Position numbers and translations under genes: made by a program
Notes under the pieces: generated by a model
Databases searched by the model: none
What the model was told of the DNA's origin: nothing
The model's input: the letters and a program-made list of their open reading frames with translations, nothing else
Source of the DNA: an uncultured Burkholderiales bacterium
GTDB taxonomy: Bacteria > Pseudomonadota > Gammaproteobacteria > Burkholderiales > Burkholderiaceae_C
Length of the DNA stretch: 64,000 nt
Reading direction: 5' to 3'
Assembly: GCA_937891665.1 (NCBI GenBank)
Contig: CALAGS010000236.1
Location: 1 to 64,000, forward strand
In this document: one piece after another, positions 55,286 to 64,000 of the stretch
Layout of the letters: each line of letters begins with the position of its first letter
Position numbering within the stretch: the stretch's first letter is position 1

Positions 55286-56512
55286 TTAAAAATTCAAGCA
55301 TTGCTTCACAGCTTTGGCCAAATCGTTGATTAAGTCTTGGGGGTCTTCAAACCCTGTTGAAAAACGCACCAGGTACCCTTGTTGCAAGTGCGAAGGCCAG
55401 TTAGAACGCATGCTGGCAATGTTGTAAGGCACCACCAAGCTGATGGGGCCGCCCCAGCTGTAGCCTATTTTGAAGAGACTTAAATTGTCGCAAAATGTAT
55501 CGACTTGGTCTTGCGTCAAGGAGGGGTGCAGCATGACGCTGAACAAGCCTGCTGCATGCCCAGCACCACCGTCAGAAGCGCACAAGGCTTGCCAATGCTT
55601 GTGCCCAGGAGATCCTTCTACAGCGGGATGGAGCACCTGCACACAGGCTTTTTGGCTTTTCCACCATTGCGCCAACCTACGGGCAGAATGATCTTGCGCT
55701 GCATAGCGCAAAGAAATGGTGGGCAGCGAGCGAAGAATGCTTTCAATGTCGTTGGGGCCCACACACATGCCCAATCGGCTCATGGTCATTTTGAGTTTCA
55801 GTGCCAACTCATCGTTGCAGGTCATGACGCTGCCCATGAGCACATCGCCACCCCCACTGGGATATTTGGTCAACGCATGTGCGGTGAGATCTACGGACAA
55901 ACTGCCATCGCCCAACAGGTCAAAGGGCTTGAATGCAATTCCCGCGCCCCATGTATTGTCCAAGGCGGTTAAAACGCCATGCGTTTGACAAACCTTGATC
56001 AAACCGATGAGGTCTGGAAACTCCATGCTGACTGAGCCGGGGGCTTCCAACCATACAAGACGGGTGTTGGGTTTGATTTTGTCTGCCAGATCTTGGGGGT
56101 CCATGGCATCGTAGTAAGCATGAGAAATGCCAAACGATGTCAATTCGCCTTCAGCCAGCACCTTGTTGGGGCCGTAAGAGTTGTCGGGCAACAAAATATG
56201 ATCGCCTGATTTCAAAACAGCAAAAGATGCCACGGCCAAGGCCGACAAGCCACTGGGCGTTAAAGCACAATATTTGCCGCCTTCTAGCGCGCAAAGCCGC
56301 TCTTCAAGCGTGAAGCTTGAAGGCGTGCCGTGCGTTCCATAGGTGTATGCCGATTTGTCTTTCCAATCACGTTGGCGCATTGCCGCCACATTGGGAAAGA
56401 AAACCGTAGAGGCTTTGAAGATACCCGGCTGGGGAGCCTGAAAATCAGGCGGTGGCGTGTAGCCGTGGTGAATCAGCTGGGTGGAAATGTGGGATGTGTT
56501 CTTTTCAGTCAT
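55286..56512 (-). CDS. metC: Cystathionine beta-lyase-type PLP enzyme
   Basis: This 408-residue enzyme of the Cys/Met metabolism PLP family usually splits cystathionine into homocysteine, pyruvate and ammonia. Signs are AYTYGTHGTPSSFTLEERLCALEGG, LTPSGLSALAVA, DNTWGAG with the cofactor-binding Asp, and HALTKYPSGGGDVLMGSV with the Schiff-base Lys at about 213. It is closest to the MetC/cystathionine beta-lyase subgroup; a gamma-synthase role is less likely. It starts 15 bases downstream of the phosphoribosyltransferase stop. Confidence 0.88.
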   Translation of the reverse strand: MTEKNTSHISTQLIHHGYTPPPDFQAPQPGIFKASTVFFPNVAAMRQRDWKDKSAYTYGTHGTPSSFTLEERLCALEGGKYCALTPSGLSALAVASFAVLKSGDHILLPDNSYGPNKVLAEGELTSFGISHAYYDAMDPQDLADKIKPNTRLVWLEAPGSVSMEFPDLIGLIKVCQTHGVLTALDNTWGAGIAFKPFDLLGDGSLSVDLTAHALTKYPSGGGDVLMGSVMTCNDELALKLKMTMSRLGMCVGPNDIESILRSLPTISLRYAAQDHSARRLAQWWKSQKACVQVLHPAVEGSPGHKHWQALCASDGGAGHAAGLFSVMLHPSLTQDQVDTFCDNLSLFKIGYSWGGPISLVVPYNIASMRSNWPSHLQQGYLVRFSTGFEDPQDLINDLAKAVKQCLNF

Positions 56513-56527
56513 CCCAACATATTACCT

Positions 56528-57052
56528 TTAGACTTTCCACTTTTCCATTAATTTTTCGGGACTCATACTGTCATAGCCTTCAAAGGGCTGATGAATCCAG
56601 GGATTGGTGGGCAGGTATTCAACAGAGTAATCGGGTTGAAAACCAGAAAGACCCTTGGTCCAAACAACTGCACTGCGCAGTTCTGTGATGGGCTTGTAAT
56701 TGGTTTTCAACATGTCGACCACGGCATGCAAGGTGTGGCCCGAATCGGCCAAGTCGTCGACCAACAAAACTCGACCCGCAATTTCGCCTTTAGGGGTGGT
56801 AATGAACCGAGCGATGTCCAAATGGCCCTGCACGGTGCCCGCATCAGCGCGGTAAGAGCTGGTGGACATGATGGCCAGTGGCTTGTTGAAGATGCGAGAC
56901 AAAATATCACCAGGGCGCATGCCGCCCCTTGCCAAACACAAAATGGTGTCGAACTCCCACCCAGATTGATGGACCTTGATGGCCAGCTTTTCAATCAGGT
57001 TGTGGTATTCGTCGTAGCTTACGTACAGGTGTTTGCCGTCTTCAGTCAGCAT
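56528..57052 (-). CDS. Phosphoribosyltransferase (xanthine/hypoxanthine type)
   Basis: This 174-residue PRTase has the PRPP-binding loop VLLVDDLADSGHTLHAVVDML at about 94-114 and the upstream CLARGGMRPGDILSRIF segment at about 38-54. Together these suit a purine salvage enzyme that makes IMP, GMP or XMP from the base. It follows purA, which uses IMP, on the same strand with a 59-bp gap. The exact base preference cannot be read. Confidence 0.85.
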   Translation of the reverse strand: MLTEDGKHLYVSYDEYHNLIEKLAIKVHQSGWEFDTILCLARGGMRPGDILSRIFNKPLAIMSTSSYRADAGTVQGHLDIARFITTPKGEIAGRVLLVDDLADSGHTLHAVVDMLKTNYKPITELRSAVVWTKGLSGFQPDYSVEYLPTNPWIHQPFEGYDSMSPEKLMEKWKV

Positions 57053-57111
57053 GCTTATTCTCCAGAGGTAGGTTCATTTCACTTGAAGGTGAAGCGAAGT
57101 GTTGATGTCAA

Positions 57112-59663
<2,552 letters not shown>

Positions 59664-59713
59664 GGCAATCTGGGAGGCTGTTAAAACAGAGATTTTACAG
59701 GTTCGAACAGGCT

Positions 59714-59905
59714 CTAAATGAAGGCCCCCAAAAGAAAGAGTCCCAACAAAACGATCGAAAGACCAAAAAACCGAATTTGACCATCTTCGAGTTGCAAGAG
59801 CTGGCTGAACATTTCGCGCCACTTGGGTGGGGAAATGAGGGGCATAAGCCCCTCAAAAATCAACACCAGCGAGATGGCCACCATGACTGTGGACCAGAAG
59901 CTCAC
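59714..59905 (-). CDS. DUF2065 small membrane protein (YjeT-like)
   Basis: This 63-residue protein has two hydrophobic segments: [21 protein letters not shown] and [19 protein letters not shown], around a short polar loop [17 protein letters not shown]. This is the DUF2065/YjeT pattern normally found between hflC and hisZ or purA. It starts immediately after hflC with no gap. Function unknown; its location suggests a link with the HflKC membrane complex. Confidence 0.9.
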   Translation of the reverse strand: MSFWSTVMVAISLVLIFEGLMPLISPPKWREMFSQLLQLEDGQIRFFGLSIVLLGLFLLGAFI

Positions 59906-60817
59906 TTACTTTCTCACAGTTGGGGCTGCCTGGTTGCCTGAAGAATTGCCTCGCATGGTTCTGAAGAAGTCGGAGCTGCTTGGGTCTAAAACCATGACAT
60001 CGCTCTTTTTAGAAAAGCTGGCTTTGTAAGCATCAAGGCTTCTGTAAAACTGTGCGAATTGAGGGTCACGGCCAAAGGACTCGTTGTAGATTTTGGCGGC
60101 CTGTGAATCTCCTAAGCCTTTGATTTTTTGGGCATCGCGGTAAGCATTGGCAATGGTGACCTCGCGCTGGCGATCGGCATCAGCGCGGATTTTCTCTCCC
60201 TCAGCACCGCCCGTAGAGCGAAGTTCGTTGGCAACGCGCTTGCGCTCTGCCTCCATACGGCGATAAACCGATTCGGTAATGGCATCGACATAGTCAACTC
60301 TGGTGATGCGAACATCAACAACGTCAACTCCCCACGGCTTTTCGCCGCGCACTTTGTCTAAGACTTCGCGCTTGACGTCATTCATTAAGGAGTCGCGACT
60401 TAAAGACAGCAAGTCTTTCACAGTGCGCTTGTTGATTTCTTCTTGAAAAGCGTTTCGAACCACTCGGTTCAGTTGATTGGCACCGGCCTTTTCATCCAAG
60501 CCCACATTGCGGATATAGCCCAGGGGATCTGTAATGCGCCAACGAACGTACCAATCAATCACCACCCGTTGCTTTTCAGCAGTCAGCATGGGCTCGGTGT
60601 CGGGACTGTCGAGGGTTAACAAGCGCTTGTCAATGTAAGTGACGTTTTGCAAAGGGGGTGGAAGCTTGATGTTCAAACCAGGCTCGGTGATGACTTCTTT
60701 GATTTGACCCAAGGCATAAACCACACCAAATTGACGTTGATCGACCACGAACAACATGGAGCTGGCCAAAGCCAGCAACAGCAGCAGGGATGAAACCCAA
60801 ATTCCAATACGATTCAT
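59906..60817 (-). CDS. hflC: Protease modulator HflC
   Basis: This 303-residue SPFH-domain membrane protein forms a complex with HflK and controls FtsH. It has an N-terminal signal anchor (GIWVSSLLLLLALASSMLFVV), FVVDQRQFGVVYALGQIKEVITEPGLNIKLPPPLQNV and RMEAERKRVANELRSTGGAEGEKIRADADRQREV with a coiled-coil. It starts 12 bases after hflK. The C-terminal tail is short and Gly/Asn-rich. Confidence 0.96.
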   Translation of the reverse strand: MNRIGIWVSSLLLLLALASSMLFVVDQRQFGVVYALGQIKEVITEPGLNIKLPPPLQNVTYIDKRLLTLDSPDTEPMLTAEKQRVVIDWYVRWRITDPLGYIRNVGLDEKAGANQLNRVVRNAFQEEINKRTVKDLLSLSRDSLMNDVKREVLDKVRGEKPWGVDVVDVRITRVDYVDAITESVYRRMEAERKRVANELRSTGGAEGEKIRADADRQREVTIANAYRDAQKIKGLGDSQAAKIYNESFGRDPQFAQFYRSLDAYKASFSKKSDVMVLDPSSSDFFRTMRGNSSGNQAAPTVRK

Positions 60818-60829
60818 TTTGCTGCTTCC

Positions 60830-62239
60830 TTAGCGGTTTTCACGGTCACGAGATCGGAGACTGTCGCGCGATCTGGGATCAGGGGGTGCGCTGCTGGGTG
60901 CAGTGCTTGTGGCTGCGCTGTTCGCAGTGGCATCGACAGGGGCATTAGCCGAGGAGGCTGTCCCGGTCATTTGAATCAATTTATCGAGGGGCAGGTACAT
61001 CAGGTTAGAACCTTGCTTACTGTCGATCACAACCTTGGTGACGTTAGAGTAAATTTGCTGCATGGCATCTAAATACATGCGGTCACGCGTGACTTGAGGG
61101 GCATTTTGGTACTCTGGCAAGATGGCCTTGAAGCGCTGCGCATCGCCTTCTGCTTGCGCCACAATTCGCTCGCGATAGGCTTGGGACTCTTCCTTCAAGC
61201 GGGATGCAGCACCCACTGCACGAGGCACAACATCATTGGCATAAGCTTGCGCTTCATTTTTGGCACGCTCGCGTTCTTGGCCCGCCTTGAGCACATCATC
61301 AAACGCAGCTTGAACTTGTTCGGGCGGGCGAACGCCGCCTTGTTGCAAGTTGATGCCAACCACTTCAATACCCACCTTGTAACGATCCAAAATGTTTTGC
61401 ATCAAGGTTCGAACTTTAGGCGCAATCTGATCGCGTTCTTCTGACAAAGCAGAATCCATTTTCATTTTGCCCACCACCTCGCGAACGGCTGTTTCAGCAG
61501 CTTGTACGACCGCTTCAGTGGGATTTTTGCTTTCAAACAAATAGGCACGTGCATCGTTTAAGCGGTATTGAACGGCGAATTTGATTTCGACAATGTTTTC
61601 ATCTTCCGTGAGCATGGCTGACTCGCGAAGACCGGTGGCCTTGATGACGTTGTCGCGACCAATGTCAACAGAACGAATTTGCGTCACAAACACCAACTCA
61701 TTTTTTTGAATGGGGTAAGGAAAGCGCCAATTGAAACCAGCACCGACCGTGGACTTGTATTTGCCAAATTGGGTGATCACAGCTTGTTGCCCCTCTTGGA
61801 CAATGAAGAAGCCTGTACCCAACCAGATCAGGAGCAAAGCACCCAAAATGGCGCCAATGCCCAAATTGCGAAAGACGGGAGGCAAATCATTGAAAGGAGA
61901 GCCGTTGGGCTGACCTTTGTTAGGTGGACCGCCATTTTTACCACCCAAGAACTGCGAGAGCTTGCGATTGAGGTCACGCCACAACTCATCCAAATCGGGA
62001 GGGCCAGAAGATTGACCAGGCCGGTTGGACGAGTTGCCTGAATTTGAAGGCTGAGGATTTGGAGGTTGCTGCTGGGATCCATTGGCGCCTGCGGTGTTGC
62101 CAGGGGCATTGGTGCCGTCTTGACCTTCAGCAGCAGGTTTGTCGTCGCCTCGGCCCCAGCGTTGATCGTTCAAATTGAACATGCCACGAAGGCGCTGAGG
62201 CAAGACTGACCAGCTAAATGCACGGTATTTGGAATTCAT
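60830..62239 (-). CDS. hflK: FtsH protease activity modulator HflK
   Basis: This 469-residue partner of HflC has an N-terminal low-complexity Gly/Asn/Pro/Gln part with RWGRGDDKP, one transmembrane helix (IGAILGALLLIWLGTGFFIV), the SPFH domain from VQEGQQAVITQFGKYKSTVGAGFNWRFPYPI, and coiled-coil RERAKNEAQAYANDVVPRAVGAASRLKEESQAYRERI. The start is uncertain: the ORF-track ATG at 62239 or MFNLNDQRWG at 62182; neither has a strong ribosome binding site. A perfect palindrome lies upstream. Confidence 0.94.
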   Translation of the reverse strand: MNSKYRAFSWSVLPQRLRGMFNLNDQRWGRGDDKPAAEGQDGTNAPGNTAGANGSQQQPPNPQPSNSGNSSNRPGQSSGPPDLDELWRDLNRKLSQFLGGKNGGPPNKGQPNGSPFNDLPPVFRNLGIGAILGALLLIWLGTGFFIVQEGQQAVITQFGKYKSTVGAGFNWRFPYPIQKNELVFVTQIRSVDIGRDNVIKATGLRESAMLTEDENIVEIKFAVQYRLNDARAYLFESKNPTEAVVQAAETAVREVVGKMKMDSALSEERDQIAPKVRTLMQNILDRYKVGIEVVGINLQQGGVRPPEQVQAAFDDVLKAGQERERAKNEAQAYANDVVPRAVGAASRLKEESQAYRERIVAQAEGDAQRFKAILPEYQNAPQVTRDRMYLDAMQQIYSNVTKVVIDSKQGSNLMYLPLDKLIQMTGTASSANAPVDATANSAATSTAPSSAPPDPRSRDSLRSRDRENR

Positions 62240-62271
62240 TCGCTTTTCTACGTTTTTATATGACTGCTCTC

Positions 62272-62283
62272 ATTGTGCACAAT
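62272..62283. repeat. Perfect palindrome ATTGTGCACAAT between hflX and hflK
   Basis: ATTGTGCACAAT is flanked by CTCT-C and C-AGAG, so the symmetry runs over 22 bases with one mismatched pair. It lies between the hflX stop and the hflK start. It may be a protein-binding site or an RNA hairpin that sets relative expression; no T-run follows. Confidence 0.5.
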
Positions 62284-62294
62284 CAGAGAGGCAT

Positions 62295-63485
62295 TTATGA
62301 AAAATCATCCTCATTTTCCCCGAAATTATCAAGGTCAAAGCGGGGATCAGATTCGCGTTCGGGGTTTGAAACTGTTCTAAGCACTTCTTCTGCCAGCATT
62401 TGTCGCAACATTGGCACGCCCTGACCCGATTGAGCGCTGACAAACAGGCGCTTCAAAGGAGCACCATCGACTTCGTACAGGTCGAACATTTCAAGCGGTT
62501 GACGCTCGGGCGGAATCGTGTCTATTTTGTTAAAAATTAGCCATTGCGGCACATCTTCTGCCCCAATTTCCCGAAGCACCCTTTTGACCTCGTTCATTTG
62601 CTCCGGATAGTTTGGGTTGGAAGCATCCACCACATGCAGCAACAAGTCAGCATCGGCAGCCTCCTGCAGGGTGGCCTGAAAGGCATCAATCAAACCATGC
62701 GGCAAATCTCGGATGAACCCAACCGTGTCAGAGACTGAAGCACTGCGACCAGCCTCCCCCAAATACAGTTGACGTGTGGTGGTGTCCAAGGTGGCAAACA
62801 ACTGATCGGCGGCATAGGCTCGCGCTTTGACCAAGGCGTTGAACAACGTAGATTTGCCAGCATTGGTGTAACCCACCAAGGAAACATTGAAAGAGTTGCG
62901 GCGATCGCGCTGTCTTCTTTGGGTAGAACGTTGCTTTTTCACTTTAGACAAGCGATCCTTGGTACGCTTGATAGCGTCATTGATCATGCGACGGTCAAGT
63001 TCAATTTGAGTTTCTCCAGGACCGCCCCGAGTGCCAATGCCACCTCGCTGGCGTTCAAGGTGAGACCACCGGCGAACCAAACGGGTACTCAGGTATTGGA
63101 GGCGCGCCAACTCAACTTGCAATTTGCCATCATGGCTGCGAGCGCGTTGACCGAAGATTTCAAGAATGAGCAATGTGCGGTCGTTGACGGGCAGGCCCAA
63201 ATGGCGTTCAAGGTTGCGCTGCTGAGCGGGGCTCAAAGACTGATCAAACAGAACCTCTTTGGCGCCCATTTGTTCTGCCATGAATTTGATTTCATCGGCT
63301 TTTCCAGAGCCCACAAACAAGGCGGCATCTGGGGCCTTGCGCTTGCAAGTCATTTTGGCGACAGGCTCTAGGCCTGCCGTCAAGGCCAATTGACTGAGTT
63401 CATCTAACTCTGCATCAAAATGTGGCAAGCCAAAATCGACACCCACCAGCAAGGCGGGCGTTGTGTCAACCGAGTCGCTGTTCAA
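62295..63485 (-). CDS. hflX: Ribosome-associated GTPase HflX
   Basis: This 396-residue GTPase binds and splits stalled ribosomes. The HflX N-terminal domain includes FVGSGKADEI and FDQSLSPAQQRNLERHL. The ERQRGGIGTRGGPGETQIELDRR segment is followed by G domain blocks VGYTNAGKSTLFNAL (P-loop), DTVGFIRDLPHGLIDAFQATL and FNKID. A short acidic C-terminus ends ENEDDFS. It starts nine bases from the hfq stop, the common hfq-hflX pairing. Confidence 0.97.
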   Translation of the reverse strand: MNSDSVDTTPALLVGVDFGLPHFDAELDELSQLALTAGLEPVAKMTCKRKAPDAALFVGSGKADEIKFMAEQMGAKEVLFDQSLSPAQQRNLERHLGLPVNDRTLLILEIFGQRARSHDGKLQVELARLQYLSTRLVRRWSHLERQRGGIGTRGGPGETQIELDRRMINDAIKRTKDRLSKVKKQRSTQRRQRDRRNSFNVSLVGYTNAGKSTLFNALVKARAYAADQLFATLDTTTRQLYLGEAGRSASVSDTVGFIRDLPHGLIDAFQATLQEAADADLLLHVVDASNPNYPEQMNEVKRVLREIGAEDVPQWLIFNKIDTIPPERQPLEMFDLYEVDGAPLKRLFVSAQSGQGVPMLRQMLAEEVLRTVSNPERESDPRFDLDNFGENEDDFS

Positions 63486-63494
63486 AACAACGGG

Positions 63495-63746
63495 TTAAGC
63501 AGTGGGCTCGTCGACGGCTTCGTCTGAACCTGAAAGGTTGACAGCTCGGCCCGGAACGATGGTGGAAATGGCATGTTTGTACACCATTTGAGTGACCGTG
63601 TTACGGAGCAAAACCACGTATTGGTCAAAAGACTCAATTTGGCCTTGGAGTTTGATGCCGTTGACCAAGTAAATGGACACTGGCACATGCTCACGACGCA
63701 ATGCGTTGAGGAAGGGATCTTGCAAAAGTTGCCCTTTGTTGTTCAC
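63495..63746 (-). CDS. hfq: RNA chaperone Hfq
   Basis: This 83-residue Sm-like hexameric chaperone helps small RNAs regulate mRNAs. The start is GTG (63746), with GGAG seven bases before it. The protein shows [45 protein letters not shown] (Sm1) and [14 protein letters not shown] (Sm2), including the YKHAIST RNA-binding residues. The C-terminal tail is short and acidic. It precedes hflX. Confidence 0.97.
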   Translation of the reverse strand: MNNKGQLLQDPFLNALRREHVPVSIYLVNGIKLQGQIESFDQYVVLLRNTVTQMVYKHAISTIVPGRAVNLSGSDEAVDEPTA

Positions 63747-63795
63747 GATATTCTCCGTGTTTTGAATTAATTTAAGGGTTTCACCTTAACACATC

Positions 63796-63824
63796 AAAAG
63801 AGGCGTTTTGCAACGACCCCTTTT
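63796..63824 (-). terminator. Hairpin between der and hfq
   Basis: On the minus strand AAAAGGGG-T-CGTT-GCAA-AACG-CCTCTTTT folds into a 12-pair stem (one G-U pair, one bulged U) capped by a GCAA tetraloop, ending in four Ts. It would end der transcripts or set the level passing into hfq. An outer 9-bp inverted repeat (63773-63781 with 63826-63834) encloses it. Confidence 0.6.
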
Positions 63825-63838
63825 AAAACCCTTACAAA

Positions 63839-64000
63839 TTACCCCGCATCTTTGTCAGCAAAGGGGTTTTGAGACGTTTTCATTTCAATCCGTAGCGGCG
63901 TGCCCGACAAATCAAAGGCTTTGCGGAAGCGACCTTCCAAATAACGTTTGTAGGTTTCAGTGACGTGCTCTAAAGAATTGCCATGAATCACAATAACCGG
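63839..64000 (-). CDS. der: GTPase Der (EngA), C-terminal part
   Basis: The gene continues beyond the window edge; only the last 53 codons and the TAA are here, and the ORF track does not list it. The translated end reads [23 protein letters not shown]...[22 protein letters not shown], which matches the C-terminal KH-like domain of Der, a ribosome-assembly GTPase with two G domains. The der-hfq-hflX order supports the call. Its N-terminal domains cannot be checked. Confidence 0.85.
   Translation of the reverse strand, partial: PVIVIHGNSLEHVTETYKRYLEGRFRKAFDLSGTPLRIEMKTSQNPFADKDAG

Overview
The window looks like ordinary chromosome of a freshwater-type betaproteobacterium of the order Burkholderiales, most likely family Comamonadaceae (Limnohabitans/Rhodoferax-like). 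This placement is an inference from gene content and order: der-hfq-hflX-hflK-hflC-DUF2065-hisZ-purA, mltG-tmk-holB-tatD, a single-chain purL, divergent ybbA/tesA, and many Liv-type and acyl-CoA genes. Coding density is very high. No gap between genes exceeds about 210 bases, so there is no long gene-free stretch to describe. I see no tRNA, rRNA, CRISPR array, insertion sequence, prophage or replication origin.

Layout. 1-3.7 kb (+): the 3' end of a PQQ-type sugar dehydrogenase, then a DUF1800 lipoprotein and a DUF1501 twin-arginine protein. 3.75-4.9 kb: a small membrane ORF divergent from a FemAB/GNAT-like acyltransferase. 4.9-10.3 kb (+): a tightly overlapping operon of a PaiB-like flavin protein, a TadA tRNA deaminase fused to a complete DhlA-type haloalkane dehalogenase, LD-carboxypeptidase and penicillin acylase. 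10.5-14.8 kb (-): ankyrin protein, tatD, holB, tmk, mltG. 14.8-19 kb: ygfZ, a thioesterase-acetyltransferase fusion, an iron alcohol dehydrogenase and a patatin. 19-37.9 kb (-): tex, then a catabolic block made of an acyl-CoA ligase, a Liv-type ABC importer (binding protein, two permeases, two ATPases), a FadB-like bifunctional enzyme, thiolase, acyl-CoA dehydrogenase, two SDRs, a PaaI thioesterase, an MDR reductase and a GST-like protein. 38-41.6 kb (+): selO, msrB, yciB, bolA and a parvulin. 41.6-49.2 kb: purL (-), map and glnD (+). 49.2-55 kb: a YgiQ radical SAM protein, a two-gene chromate transporter, rlmB, ybbA and tesA. 55-64 kb (-): a small basic protein, metC, a phosphoribosyltransferase, purA, hisZ, DUF2065, hflC, hflK, hflX, hfq and the 3' end of der.

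How the genes work together. The 21-38 kb block reads as one import, activation and beta-oxidation route for an unidentified carboxylic acid. A repeated AACGGGCG motif in front of the FadB-like gene and the acyl-CoA dehydrogenase gene suggests a shared, off-window TetR-type repressor. The rest is mainly housekeeping: DNA replication, nucleotide synthesis, nitrogen signalling, membrane quality control, RNA chaperoning and envelope maintenance.

The most notable observations are the TadA-dehalogenase fusion; matched degenerate motifs in the LivF and LivG ATPases that all fall on one of the two composite ATP sites; the predicted operators; and a YbgC-GNAT fusion. No wholly new system is evident. 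All family calls are made by reading motifs, without database searches.
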